Below, in pieces: positions 27,201-36,331 of a stretch of 64,000 nucleotides of DNA. Under the pieces are notes generated by a model, which saw nothing but the letters and a program-made list of their open reading frames with translations, did no database searches and was not told the DNA's origin. A program made the position numbers and the translations under genes. The stretch covers positions 248,001 through 312,000 of the forward strand of contig NZ_JAAVUT010000003.1 of NCBI RefSeq assembly GCF_018449575.1. The letters are read 5' to 3'. Each line of letters opens with the position of its first letter. The stretch's first letter is position 1. The stretch comes from Sodalis sp. dw_96. GTDB lineage: Bacteria > Pseudomonadota > Gammaproteobacteria > Enterobacterales > Enterobacteriaceae.

Positions 27201-29059
27201 CGCGGATCATTCCCTTACGCATAGCCGATGAATGGCGTTGGGCCGGCATAGAAGATGCCGCCCGCTTGCGCGACGCGCTGGGGGTAGCGTTGCCCCCGGG
27301 CATTCCGGCCGCATTTTTGCAGGCAGCGGACGCTCCTTTGCGCGAGCTGCTCAGCCGTTATGCCCGTACCCACGCACCTTTTACCTCGGCGCAGATGGCT
27401 GCCCGTTTTGGGCTGGGCGTGGCCGTGGTCAATGAGCAACTGGAGCGCCTGAGGGATCAGGGCAGGATTTTGCCCTGCAATATCGCGAGGGAATGGGACC
27501 GGGAAGAGGAAGGGCGGGAAACAGAACCCGGCGCGTTGATCGGCGCCGGGCACCGGTGGGTATGGGATGAGGTATTCCGTCGTTTGCGGGCGCGTTCTCT
27601 ACAGGCGGCGCGCGAAGCGACCCGGCCGGTGTCACACGAGGTTTTTGTGCGGCTGGTGCTGGAGCGGCAGGGCATACTGGCTAACGCCGCCGCGCCGGCG
27701 ATGGTTCAAGATCCGCTTACGGGGCAGGGCGCATTTGAAGGCGTCGAGGGTGTAGCCAGGGTGATTGAGCAATTGGCGGGGGTAGTTTTACCGGCTTCCT
27801 TATGGGAGCGCCAGATTTTGCCCGGCCGTGTGCACGACTATCGACCGGCCATGCTGGATGAACTTATCGCTACCGGCGAAGTGCTTTGGGCCGGTCATGG
27901 CGCGCTGGGAGACGATGACGGGCTGGTCTCCTTCCATCTGCGCGAGCTGGCCGGCGAAACGCTGCCCATCATGGACAACATAGCGGATGACGAAACCGGC
28001 GAGCCAATCGCATCCGCCTTGCAAAATGCCTTGCTCGACGTGCTGGCGGATGGGGGCGCCTATTTTGTCCGTCAGCTGGCGGCCCTTGCCCAAGGGCGTT
28101 TGGCGGACGCTCTCGAACGGGAGAGCACGGAACCGGCTATCACGGCGGAGGTCTCGTCAACAGATGTGGCTGAGACATTGTGGGATCTCGCCTGGCAAGG
28201 CCGCGTCACCAGCGACACCTGGTCGCCGCTGCGCATGCTGACCGGCGCCCGCCCGCCCGCCCGTTCTCGTCCGGCCCGGCCCCTGCGCCATCGGCGTCAG
28301 GTGGTGGGGTGGGTGCCGGTGTGGCAGCCGGCCAAATCCGTGTCGGCGAGGAGTGCCCGCTTTGGCGATGCGGCCCTGGCCGGCCGCTGGTCATTGCTGG
28401 CCGGCGAGCCGGTCAACCCCACCGTCAGAACGCTGACCCAGGTGGAGAATCTCTTCGACCGCTATGGCGTGGTAAGCCGCGGCGTGGCCGTGGCGGAACA
28501 GGTGCCGGGGGGCTTTCCCTCGCTCACGCCGGTGCTGCGGCGGATGGAAGAGGCGGGTCGCGTACTGCGCGGGAGATTCATCGCCGGATTGGGCGCCGCG
28601 CAGTTTGCCGATAAGGATTGTATCGAGCGACTGCGCGAATTGGCGCAGGCGTCACCCGACGAACCGGTGGCGGTGGCGCTGTCAGCCTACGATCCGGCCA
28701 ATCCCTTCGGCTGGCTGTCGCCCTGGCCCTCCCACCGCTCCGGCATTCGTCCTGCCCGGCGCAGCGGCGCCATGGTGGTCATTTGCAACGGCAGACTGAT
28801 AGGTTATCTGGGACAGAGCGGTCGTCAGCTGCTGACTTTTTTCGATAAAAAAGAGGCGTTTGATAAAAATGATGCGGCCTCCGCCGGGTGGCTTGCGGCC
28901 GGATTGCGCGCATTGGCCGGCGCGCTGAAGCGCGAGGGTCGGCGGGGATTTACACTGGAGGATGTGGACGGCCAGCTGGCGGGCGCCAGCCCGGCGGCGG
29001 AGTTCTTGTCCGCGGCCGGCTTTTCCCGGGTTCCCAAGGGCTACGCCTGGTATGGTTGA
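24245..29059 (+). CDS. lhr: Large helicase-related protein Lhr (ATP-dependent 3'-5' helicase)
   Basis: A 1,604-aa superfamily-2 helicase, slightly longer than the E. coli protein (about 1,538). The Walker A motif APTGSGKT is at residues 51-58, the DEIH box near 178-181, SAT near 215, and motif VI QRVGRAGHQVGG near 413-424. Further on come the winged-helix and beta-barrel parts of the Lhr core and the long C-terminal Lhr extension. Lhr unwinds DNA:RNA and DNA duplexes and is linked to repair. The 23,961-24,244 leader shows only a possible 31-codon ORF (24,145-24,240) ending four bases before the ATG. The coding frame is intact throughout. Confidence 0.95.
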   Translation: MGKPEQAPPNPLSRFQPATRDWFASTFAAPTPAQQAAWAAIGAGDCTLVIAPTGSGKTLAAFLHAIDGLFRERERNPDRPRQTATRVVYISPIKALGADVRRNLSVPLDGVNAIRRQRGDPRVELTVGMRTGDTPAAERAGLLRRPPDILITTPESLYLMLTSKARETLRGVTTVIIDEIHAVAGSKRGSHLTLSLERLDALLPGPAARIGLSATVRPVERVARFLGGALPVTVVNPAASRPLEVKIVVPVEDMTDIPAQGDISPETKAPGRPGSIWPHVEASILEQILACRSTIVFTNSRGLAERLTARLNERYAECCAASPRPEEPPTHYLSSSGSTEKRSTGEPPTVARSHHGSVSKEQRAEIEIALKSGELRCVVATSSLELGIDMGLVDQVIQVGAPPSVASALQRVGRAGHQVGGVSTGVFYPRTRRDLIDAAVTVERMLAGRLESVAPPRNPLDVLAQQTVAAVAMEPLNIDDWYARVRRADPFRALPRSAFDATLDMLAGRYPSEAFGEFRPRLVWDRTSGTLTARPGAQQLAVISGGTIPDRGMFSVVLPEGEEQRGARRVGELDEEMVYESRVNDVITLGATSWRIQQITHDQVVVIPAPGRSARLPFWHGDNAGRPAELGEAIGVFLREVEAATGGKRDPLNGSSPLAARLMAAGLDENAINNLVQLVAEQREATDVLPTDQTLVIERCRDENGDWRVMLHSSYGQRVHAPWALAIAARIYRRLKIDPSVVASDDGIIIRIPDGVGRLPGAELFVFDSLALPQIVTDAVGQSSLFVARFRECAARALLLPRRRPGKRSPLWQQRLRAGQLLEIAREHDDFPLIIETARECLQDVYDLTALQALMQRLNDGGVRLLEVTTEIPSPFAADLLFGYVGEFMYQGDVPLAERRASVFSLDSGLLGELLGQVDLGELLDPLVMERVEQELQRIASGSRVKGAEGLVDLLRELGPLSSSEIAARLAGEEPGDYLAQLEASARIIPLRIADEWRWAGIEDAARLRDALGVALPPGIPAAFLQAADAPLRELLSRYARTHAPFTSAQMAARFGLGVAVVNEQLERLRDQGRILPCNIAREWDREEEGRETEPGALIGAGHRWVWDEVFRRLRARSLQAAREATRPVSHEVFVRLVLERQGILANAAAPAMVQDPLTGQGAFEGVEGVARVIEQLAGVVLPASLWERQILPGRVHDYRPAMLDELIATGEVLWAGHGALGDDDGLVSFHLRELAGETLPIMDNIADDETGEPIASALQNALLDVLADGGAYFVRQLAALAQGRLADALERESTEPAITAEVSSTDVAETLWDLAWQGRVTSDTWSPLRMLTGARPPARSRPARPLRHRRQVVGWVPVWQPAKSVSARSARFGDAALAGRWSLLAGEPVNPTVRTLTQVENLFDRYGVVSRGVAVAEQVPGGFPSLTPVLRRMEEAGRVLRGRFIAGLGAAQFADKDCIERLRELAQASPDEPVAVALSAYDPANPFGWLSPWPSHRSGIRPARRSGAMVVICNGRLIGYLGQSGRQLLTFFDKKEAFDKNDAASAGWLAAGLRALAGALKREGRRGFTLEDVDGQLAGASPAAEFLSAAGFSRVPKGYAWYG

Positions 29060-29243
29060 GGTGGGCGTTCCCCGGTGGTGCGTTTGGTAAGGATGGGCCA
29101 GGCGATCCCGTCTTTATGGGATGTCGCCCGTCCGGGCATCAAGTTCTGTAACACTCAATCCGGTGGCTGCTGTGCGGCTCTTCGGCAACGGGTGCTCACG
29201 AGAGCCGTTATGGAAAAGATGGATGGCCATTTGTCCGGGCAAC

Positions 29244-29990
29244 TCACCGATGTTCGGCGGCCCAGGCCTCGGCGTCCTCGCCGGCCGGAATATGTAACGG
29301 GCTGGCCGGGTCGGTGGCTGCCCGCCAGACTGCCCTGGCCACATCCTCTGAATGGGTGACCGGGCCTGGCCCTTCTATGGATGCAAACACGCTTTTCACC
29401 AGCTCGGCATAGGCTTCGTGATCGATGCCCTTCATATGCGGCCGTGCGTTGTCGCCGAAGCGTGTCTCGGGCGAGCGCCCCGGCAGCACCAGTCGCACCC
29501 GTACGCCGAACTGCTCAACCTCCGCGGCCAGCGACTCGGTGAACGCGTTCACCGCCGCTTTGCTGGCCCGGTAAACACCCACCAGCGGCAGCGCCTTATA
29601 GGTTACGCTCGACGTGACGTTCACCACGACGCCGGCCTTGCGCTGCCTGAATTGAGGCAGCACCGCCTGGGTCAAGGCCATGGTGCCGAAGGTATTGGTC
29701 TCGAACAGTTCGCGCATTGTCGCTATCGGCATGCATTCGAAGGGCGCCGCCGCGCCGAAGCCCGCATTGTTCACCAGCACGTCAAGGGGACCCGCTGCCT
29801 CCACGGCCCGGCGGATGCTCTCCGGATCGGTCACGTCGAGGGCCAGCACGCGAAGGTGCTCGGAAGGCGGCAGAATATCATCGTGGGGTACGCGCATGGT
29901 GGCCACAACCTGCCAGCCGCGCTCAAGGAAATGACGGGCGATTTCGAGGCCAAAACCGGACGAGCAACCGGTGATCAAGACTGTCTTCAT
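29244..29990 (-). CDS. Short-chain dehydrogenase/reductase
   Basis: A 248-aa SDR with TGCSSGFG near residues 7-14, NNAGFGA and the active-site YRASK (about 149-153). It belongs to the group annotated as SDR family oxidoreductases near AraC regulators. The start at 29990 has AAGGA at a usable distance. The AraC gene at 30,091 is divergent with a 100-bp gap, so it probably regulates this gene. The substrate is unknown. Confidence 0.85.
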   Translation of the reverse strand: MKTVLITGCSSGFGLEIARHFLERGWQVVATMRVPHDDILPPSEHLRVLALDVTDPESIRRAVEAAGPLDVLVNNAGFGAAAPFECMPIATMRELFETNTFGTMALTQAVLPQFRQRKAGVVVNVTSSVTYKALPLVGVYRASKAAVNAFTESLAAEVEQFGVRVRLVLPGRSPETRFGDNARPHMKGIDHEAYAELVKSVFASIEGPGPVTHSEDVARAVWRAATDPASPLHIPAGEDAEAWAAEHR

Positions 29991-30090
29991 GAAAACTCCT
30001 TGCGTTGTGTTTGACGTTATTCAGATGATAGACGGTAGGTCTTGTACTCGCTACAATCAAAAGTCCATATTTCATTTGCAGGAGTCCGGC

Positions 30091-30996
30091 ATGATCGATC
30101 CCCTCGCGGAGGTAGTCACACTATTGCAGCCGGGCGCCGGGTTCACGAAAGTGGTGGTCGGCGCAGGCCTTTGGGCCATCAGCCGTTCTGATCCCGGCGA
30201 GCCTTTTTATTGCGTGATCCTTGAGGGCGCGTGCTGCCTCGCGGTGGATGGACATGAACTCATCCGGCTCAGGTCGGGGGACTTCGCCCTCATCCCATCG
30301 GTCTATGGTGTTGCGATGTCCAGCCTTGAGCCCCCGTCGGCGGACGCCGAAACGCTGCACGCGGCGCTGGGCGCCGGCCAATTCAGAATCGGACGCCAGG
30401 AGGGGCCGACCGATTTCCGTATGCTGGCGGGTCACTGCAGCTTCGGCTCTCCGGACGCGGCTTTGCTGGTCTCGCTGCTGCCACAGCTCATGCATGTTCG
30501 CGGCGAGCCCCGGCTGACCACTTTAGTACAGCTTGTGGATGAAGAGACGCGCGAGCAGCGGCCCGCGCGCGAGATCGTGCTGGCGCGCCTGATGGAGGTA
30601 CTGCTCATCGAAGCGCTGCGGTCGACGGCGGGAACGTCGTCATCACCCGGCCTGGTGCACGGGCTGGCTGATTGCCGGCTCGCGGCCTCGATCCGGGCAA
30701 TGCACGCGCGCCCGACGCACGCCTGGACGGTGGCGGAGCTGGCGAAGGAGGCGGCCCTTTCACGCTCGGCGTTCTTTGAGCGCTTCAGCCGCGCCGTGGG
30801 CATGACGCCCATGGACTACCTGCTCACCTGGCGCATGGCGATGGCCAAGGATCTACTACGGCGCGACGAGAGTAGCATTGCCGAAATTGCGGAGCGCGTC
30901 GGCTACAGTTCTGCCAGTACCTTCAGCGTGGCGTTCACGCGCCACGTCGGGATGGCGCCTACAAGGTATGTGCGGTCGCGACGGGCCGCGACCTGA
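30091..30996 (+). CDS. AraC-family regulator with AraC_N/cupin_6 sensor domain
   Basis: A 301-aa regulator: N-terminal cupin-like effector domain (about residues 1-180; PFYCVILEGACCLAVDGHE, DFALIPS) and a C-terminal double helix-turn-helix (about 200-298; AELAKEAALSRSAFFERFSRAVGMTPMDYLLTWRM, then IAERVGYSSASTFSVAFTR). ATG 30091 has GGAG 8 bases upstream; upstream in-frame starts reach into the divergent promoter. This subfamily usually activates the neighbouring oxidoreductase gene, here the divergent SDR. Confidence 0.87.
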   Translation: MIDPLAEVVTLLQPGAGFTKVVVGAGLWAISRSDPGEPFYCVILEGACCLAVDGHELIRLRSGDFALIPSVYGVAMSSLEPPSADAETLHAALGAGQFRIGRQEGPTDFRMLAGHCSFGSPDAALLVSLLPQLMHVRGEPRLTTLVQLVDEETREQRPAREIVLARLMEVLLIEALRSTAGTSSSPGLVHGLADCRLAASIRAMHARPTHAWTVAELAKEAALSRSAFFERFSRAVGMTPMDYLLTWRMAMAKDLLRRDESSIAEIAERVGYSSASTFSVAFTRHVGMAPTRYVRSRRAAT

Positions 30997-31030
30997 ACCG
31001 CCAGATTAACAGACGGTACGGGCGCGATGC

Positions 31031-31861
31031 TTACTTGCCTCTCGCGATAAATTGAGCATCGGGCGGAACGCCCCTTGTCCCCCGGCTTTTCAGGCAATTC
31101 CCGACAATCAGCGCCAGCGCAATCAACGCCATCAGAAATACGCTGACAACCGCAATGGCGGGGGTCAGTTCATAGGTCACGGCATCATAAATGCGCAAGG
31201 GTAGCGTTTCCAGGCCGGGTTTTGTCAAAAATAACGCCACCAGCAGTTCATCGAAGGCGATAAGAAAGCTGAGGGCGGCAGCGGAGACAATCCCGTGACG
31301 AGCCATTGGCAAAATAATCCATAGAAAAATCTGATGTCGCTTGCCGCCGAGGCTTATAGCCGCCCTGATGATTGAGATGTCAATATCGCGCAGGCCGGCG
31401 GCGATGATTAACGTGGCAATCGGCAGGCCCAGCAGCGCTTGTCCCACCGCGATCAATAACCAGTTGCTTTCAGCGGGTAGCCAGTTTGAAAGAATATAGG
31501 TGGAAAAGGCAACAATTACGGTGGGCACCATAACCGGCATCAACAGGATTATCTCAAGCACGCCTTTCATTTTGCTGGAGGAATGCACCAGCAGATAGGC
31601 GCCCAAATAGCCGATAACGGTCGACATCAGGGTGGCCAGGCAGGAGGTAATCAAACTCCATGAGAAAGCCTCTCGCCACTGGCTTCCACCCAGTACCTCG
31701 CGATACCAACGCAAAGAGAAATGTTCCGGCAGGGCCGACATGGTGGCGCTGTCGCCAAATGATATGGGTACCAGCGCAGCCATCGGAATCAGCATCAGAA
31801 TAATGAGGCCGTAGGCATAGATTGAAAGGACGCTTTTCGAAAGAGAGAGCCGTGTTTTCAT
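31031..31861 (-). CDS. ABC transporter permease (PotC-like)
   Basis: A 276-aa inner-membrane permease with six predicted segments and the EAA loop AAISLGGKRHQIFLWIILPMARHGI near residues 160-185. It is the last gene of the eight-gene operon, and its ATG overlaps the stop of the preceding permease by four bases. With the other permease, the ATPase and the Tat-exported binding protein it forms a spermidine/putrescine-type importer (POPT family). The gene neighbours suggest a cyclic amide or amidine substrate rather than a polyamine. Confidence 0.85.
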   Translation of the reverse strand: MKTRLSLSKSVLSIYAYGLIILMLIPMAALVPISFGDSATMSALPEHFSLRWYREVLGGSQWREAFSWSLITSCLATLMSTVIGYLGAYLLVHSSSKMKGVLEIILLMPVMVPTVIVAFSTYILSNWLPAESNWLLIAVGQALLGLPIATLIIAAGLRDIDISIIRAAISLGGKRHQIFLWIILPMARHGIVSAAALSFLIAFDELLVALFLTKPGLETLPLRIYDAVTYELTPAIAVVSVFLMALIALALIVGNCLKSRGTRGVPPDAQFIARGK

Positions 31862-32742
31862 CCGTGCGGCCTCATCATCCTGGATAAGCCAAGCCAGCGG
31901 GCGCCAATGGCATACACCGCGAGCACGATCGCCAGCATAATGAGGGACAGAGCCGCCGCACCGTGCATATCGTACATGACAGCGATGCGCTGCTCGACAA
32001 GTTGGGCAATCATGGTTTCAGACGGGCCGCCCATCAGCGCCGGCGTCACAAAGTAGCCGAAACCGAGAATGGTGGTAATAATCGTTCCCGCAGCCACCCC
32101 CGGCAGGCTGAGCGGCAGGTAGACGCTCAAGAAAATGGTCGTGGGGCCGGCGCCGAGGCTACGTGCCGCATTCAGCAGCACAGGGTCGATTTTGCGCATT
32201 GTCCCGATGAGCGACAGCAGCATATAGGGCAATAAGACATAGGTCATGCCGATGACCACACCCGTCTGGTTAAACAGGAGTCTGAAGGGGGCCCCCGGTA
32301 TGCCCAGGGCCTTGACCAGGCTATTCAGCAGACCGGTGCGGCCGAGGATGACCATAAAAACAAAGGTGCGCACCAGGCTGCTGGTGAGAAAAGGGAAAAG
32401 GATGGCGATGCCGGTCAGGGTTGCCATTCTTCCTTTCAACTGTGACAGGTAATACGCCGCCGGATAACCGATGACGAGGCAGCAGACCGATACCTCCGCG
32501 GCGGTGCATACCGTCTGCAGTATGATGTGGCGCAAGCTGCTATTTTTAACCACTTCTTTCAAAATGGCAGAGGTAAAATTCCCGCCATCATCGGTTATGC
32601 TAAGAAACAACACCTGCAAAAGCGGCGCAATGAACGTCACCAGCATGAACAGAAGAACAACCGTTAGTGCCAGCCATTGCAAATCCGGCGCCGTTAAACG
32701 TTTGCGAGGCGTTTGCGCTGTCTCGATATTCACCTCAGCCAC
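31858..32742 (-). CDS. ABC transporter permease (PotB-like)
   Basis: A 294-aa permease with an N-terminal segment near residues 25-45 and the EAA loop NAARSLGAGPTTIFLSVYLPLSLPG near 188-212. It overlaps the ATPase gene by eight bases and the downstream PotC-like gene by four, showing tight translational coupling. It is the partner of the PotC-like permease in the membrane channel. Confidence 0.86.
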   Translation of the reverse strand: MAEVNIETAQTPRKRLTAPDLQWLALTVVLLFMLVTFIAPLLQVLFLSITDDGGNFTSAILKEVVKNSSLRHIILQTVCTAAEVSVCCLVIGYPAAYYLSQLKGRMATLTGIAILFPFLTSSLVRTFVFMVILGRTGLLNSLVKALGIPGAPFRLLFNQTGVVIGMTYVLLPYMLLSLIGTMRKIDPVLLNAARSLGAGPTTIFLSVYLPLSLPGVAAGTIITTILGFGYFVTPALMGGPSETMIAQLVEQRIAVMYDMHGAAALSLIMLAIVLAVYAIGARWLGLSRMMRPHG

Positions 32743-33895
32743 GGCTGCCGTCCATTCTAATCAGATGAATATCCCTGGGATCCCAGGATACGACGGCACG
32801 GCTGCCGGGTGAAAGCCGGGTATGGCCAGAACGCGCGACTTGCTGGATCAGCATCGTCTCGTCCATGAGTTCGCATTCAAATTCATAGCGTATTGACTGG
32901 CCGACAAAGGCCAAATCTTTGACCGTGCCTTCAATACCACACCCCTGTCGCAGCGCCTGGCGAAGATCCGCGGGCTGTATGGACAGAACTTCCGGGCGCA
33001 GCAGCGCGGCACATAACGTCCCATCGTTTTTCCCCTCAACCTGTTCCGCCAGGAGCTGAAGGCGTCTTCCTGCCACTTCTAGCGCAGGGCCGCCGGTATG
33101 GCTCACGCGGCCTTTCAGCAGGTTCGAATCTCCCAAAAACCGGGCTGCGAACACGGTTTCAGGACGCTGATAGAGTTCCTGGGCGGTGGAATACTGCTCA
33201 ATCCGCCCGTCGCGCATCAAGGCAACGCGATCGGAAAGCAGCATGGCTTCATGTTGATCATGAGTGACATAAATGACCGTCGCGCCGATTTCCCGTTGCA
33301 GTCGCCGAATTTCCCATTGCAGTTCCTCTTTAAGGCGCACATCCAGTGCCCCCATGGGTTCATCCATCAGCAGAACTGAAGGCTCAAAAACCAGCGCCCG
33401 CGCCAGCGCTACCCGCTGTTGCTGCCCGCCGGAAAGCCGAGCGGGCTTGCGATCGGCCAGGGGCGTAAGCTGCACCAGATCCAATACCCTGGCGACGCGC
33501 GCTTTGATTTGCTGTCGTGGCAGATGACGAACCTTCAGCGGATAGGCGACATTTTGCGCCACGGTCATATGAGGGAATAAAGCATAATTCTGGAAGACAA
33601 TGCCCATATCCCTTTCTCGGCCGGGCGGGACGTGGGTAACATCGCGATCGCCGACGGTAATCCGTCCGGCATCGGGCATCAGGAATCCGGCTATGGCCAT
33701 TAATGTTGAGGTCTTACCCGATCCGGATGCGCCAAGCAACGTCACAAACTCCCCGGCGTTGACATATAAATCGACGTTAGCGAGGAGGGTGGCGTCGCCA
33801 ATGGCTTTTTTCAATCCTTCGACACGTACCGAGGCGGATTTGGTCACTCGGGTCGCGTCGGCCCGGACTGCCGCGGCGGAGGTTATTACCCTCAT
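32735..33895 (-). CDS. ABC transporter ATP-binding protein (PotA-like)
   Basis: A 386-aa ATPase with Walker A GASGSGKT near residues 50-57, the signature LSGGQQQRVALARAL and Walker B VLLMDEPMGALD, then a C-terminal TOBE regulatory domain (about 290-380). ATG 33895 overlaps the binding-protein stop (ATGA); the upstream ATG options at 33,907 and 33,916 are possible but extend further into that gene. It powers the importer. Confidence 0.87.
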   Translation of the reverse strand: MRVITSAAAVRADATRVTKSASVRVEGLKKAIGDATLLANVDLYVNAGEFVTLLGASGSGKTSTLMAIAGFLMPDAGRITVGDRDVTHVPPGRERDMGIVFQNYALFPHMTVAQNVAYPLKVRHLPRQQIKARVARVLDLVQLTPLADRKPARLSGGQQQRVALARALVFEPSVLLMDEPMGALDVRLKEELQWEIRRLQREIGATVIYVTHDQHEAMLLSDRVALMRDGRIEQYSTAQELYQRPETVFAARFLGDSNLLKGRVSHTGGPALEVAGRRLQLLAEQVEGKNDGTLCAALLRPEVLSIQPADLRQALRQGCGIEGTVKDLAFVGQSIRYEFECELMDETMLIQQVARSGHTRLSPGSRAVVSWDPRDIHLIRMDGSRG

Positions 33896-34989
33896 TGCGA
33901 TGCCCATTGATTCCATTTATTCGTCACAAGCTGACTATTTTCTCCCCACCATTTGACGTCCTGCATGAACCCTTTGTCGCTCCAGGCGGGATTGGTCGGC
34001 AATTTTGCAGCGATATCGGCAGGTATAAGATCAAATGCCTTTTTGTTGACCGGACCATAAGGAATTTTTTTGGCAAAATCCGCCTGCACCTGCGGCGAGA
34101 GGGCAAAATCGAGGAAACGGTAGGCGTTCTCAAGATTTGCAGCTCCCTTAAGGATGGCGTAGGCGCTGGGCACCTTCATATGCTGGTTCCATTCGATGGC
34201 GTAACCCCCTCCTTCATCAATCATCGATTGAATGCGGCCGTTGGCGATGGGTTCAATATCGACTTCACCGGTGGACAGCAAATTCGCCGAGATGGCGTCG
34301 GTATTATAAAAACTCTGGATCTTGCCGCGAATCCGGCTATAGGCCGCTAAGGCACGATCAATATTGATCGGGTATATCTCGTTAATCGGTACACCGTCGG
34401 CCAGCAGGGCAAATTCAAGGTCAGGCATGTCGAGGCCGAGTCCGGGCAAGGCGCGGGCGCCGGGAAACTTTTCTGTGTTCCAGAACTCCGGCCAATTGGC
34501 GGGAACGGCGCCGGTAAAAGCGTTTTTGCGATAACCCAGCACGCGCGCATAGACCATTCGACGCACCATATATTGATTGGCTGCGTCTTTGCCAATGTCT
34601 TCGACAGTGAAAAGCTTACATTTGCCATAGTCAATAGTACTGAGTACGCCATTGGCGGCCAGGGTTTGCAGCAGCCCTTCCGATGTGTCAACAATGTCAA
34701 CCAGGGGCTTGCCTTGTTTAGCTGAAGCAATCAGCGGCGCCATATCACTGGCGGTCTTGATGATGCGTATGCCGGTGGTTTTGGTAAAAGGCGCAAAAAT
34801 GGCGCGATCCATCGCCTCGCCATAGCTGCCGCCGGAGCTCGTGCGGACAACCAGGGTATCGCCGGCGGACGCGGCCAGCGATACGCGGGAAAGACCGGCG
34901 GCGACAGGCAGGATGGCCGCCGAAGCCAGAATGAAAGAGCGGCGGGTGAGTCCGCCGGCCCGCTGAGAAGAGCGACTGTTTTTACTCAT
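33892..34989 (-). CDS. Tat-exported ABC substrate-binding protein (PotD/spermidine-type)
   Basis: A 365-aa periplasmic binding protein. The N-terminus carries a twin-arginine signal (LTRRSFILASAAILPVAAG, cleavage near residue 40 after SLA), unlike the Sec signals of PotD and PotF. The mature part has TSSGGSYGEAMDRAIFAPFTK and a C-terminal FLDFALSPQVQADFAKKIPYGPVNKKA block typical of the SBP_bac_8/PotD class. Tat export suggests cofactor or folding needs before export. It overlaps the ATPase gene by four bases. Confidence 0.86.
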   Translation of the reverse strand: MSKNSRSSQRAGGLTRRSFILASAAILPVAAGLSRVSLAASAGDTLVVRTSSGGSYGEAMDRAIFAPFTKTTGIRIIKTASDMAPLIASAKQGKPLVDIVDTSEGLLQTLAANGVLSTIDYGKCKLFTVEDIGKDAANQYMVRRMVYARVLGYRKNAFTGAVPANWPEFWNTEKFPGARALPGLGLDMPDLEFALLADGVPINEIYPINIDRALAAYSRIRGKIQSFYNTDAISANLLSTGEVDIEPIANGRIQSMIDEGGGYAIEWNQHMKVPSAYAILKGAANLENAYRFLDFALSPQVQADFAKKIPYGPVNKKAFDLIPADIAAKLPTNPAWSDKGFMQDVKWWGENSQLVTNKWNQWASQ

Positions 34990-35030
34990 TTTTTACGGAT
35001 CCTTCATTCAGTGATGATGTCAGGGATTCA

Positions 35031-36203
35031 CTAGTGTATTGAGCCGTCAGCCCAGAACACGCCGCCGCGGGTGAGACGCTCAGGGCCGTTTTCTCCTAAC
35101 GCAACCGTACAGCCGATACTGACGGCGCGCCCTTCCGGCAGATGCCCCACCAGAACGATATGGAATGCCATACCCACCTCCAATGTCTCTTCCACCAGTG
35201 AGTTCAGCCCCAACTGCCATTGCGCGCCCCAGGAGGGGGGAAAGCCGATGCCCAGTGAATAACCGCAGCGGCGCGCAACGACACAACCGGGATCGTGGGC
35301 CGCCAGCGTCGCTTCCACCGCCTGATTGATGACTCGGGCGGGACGTCCGGCCTCAACGGCTGCAACGGCTGCTTTTTGTGCCTTTTCGAGCACTTCAGCC
35401 GCGTGGCGAACAGCCGGTAACGGATTGCCCACTAGGATTGTTCGACAGGACGGCGCGTGATAGCGCAGCTTTACTCCGGTGATTTCAGCCATCACATGAT
35501 CGTCACGGCCAATGGCGATACCCTCCCAGGCGGCATGAATTCTTCCGGTACGCTGGCCAACCATCACGTTGGGCCAGCTGCCGGGGTATTCCGACCCTTG
35601 GTTGACCATTTCGCTCAACAGCACCGCGGCAAGATCATTCTCCGTACGGCCGGGGGCAATAGCCGCAAGCGTTCGGTCGGCGATGGCATCGCCAATACGC
35701 CCGGCTTCTGCAAGCGCCATGAGTTCAATAGGTGACTTAACCAAGCGCAGCCTATCGATAAGCGTCGAGACATCAACCCATTCCGCCGCGGTAAAACCGC
35801 GGGTAATTGCCTGCGCGCGCTGGGCCGGCATGCACCAGCTTGCCAGCTCCAGGCCGACCCTGGCGTCCGAAGAGAGATGCCGGTGCAGAAAACCGATAGC
35901 GGCTTCCATGGGATCCTGATCGTCCTGATAAACTTCATAATCGGAAACGCCCCCTTCAGCATGGACGGCGATAGCGTTGGCTATTTCCATCTGCCTGGTG
36001 AACAATACCAGCGGACCTTTTACCGGGAATAAAAGAAACTGGAAGGTAAATACAGCCTTGGTCTGATACCCCGACAGGTAATAAATATTCTCCGGCGCCG
36101 AAACAATAATGGCATCCAGCTTTTGCTTTTCCATTTGCTGTCTGAGTCTGTTTTGTCGAGTGTCGAATTCCTCACGGTCAAAACGCAATATTCGGTCTTT
36201 CAA
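35031..36203 (-). CDS. M24-fold (creatinase/ectoine-hydrolase-like) hydrolase
   Basis: A 390-aa protein with the creatinase N-terminal domain (residues 1-150; PENIYYLSGYQTKAVF) and the pita-bread C-terminal domain. The usual dimetal ligand Asp pair of aminopeptidase P is not seen: the segment reads AEITGVKLRYHAPSCRT, close to the metal-free creatinase and ectoine hydrolase pattern (RYH..xxRT). Thus it more likely opens a C-N bond of a small cyclic or guanidino-type compound than cleaves peptides. In the operon it lies between the DapA-like gene and the transporter, so its substrate is probably what the importer brings in. Confidence 0.78.
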   Translation of the reverse strand: MKDRILRFDREEFDTRQNRLRQQMEKQKLDAIIVSAPENIYYLSGYQTKAVFTFQFLLFPVKGPLVLFTRQMEIANAIAVHAEGGVSDYEVYQDDQDPMEAAIGFLHRHLSSDARVGLELASWCMPAQRAQAITRGFTAAEWVDVSTLIDRLRLVKSPIELMALAEAGRIGDAIADRTLAAIAPGRTENDLAAVLLSEMVNQGSEYPGSWPNVMVGQRTGRIHAAWEGIAIGRDDHVMAEITGVKLRYHAPSCRTILVGNPLPAVRHAAEVLEKAQKAAVAAVEAGRPARVINQAVEATLAAHDPGCVVARRCGYSLGIGFPPSWGAQWQLGLNSLVEETLEVGMAFHIVLVGHLPEGRAVSIGCTVALGENGPERLTRGGVFWADGSIH

Positions 36204-36331
36204 TGTTCATTCTCCCGCAACGTCGAGCCTGTCCACATAAGATAGAAACGGCGTAGATGTGTTATTGACCATGGCGTGGATAACCCACCATTCAGGACTG
36301 CTTCTTGCTGACTGCTTATTGCTTATGCGCC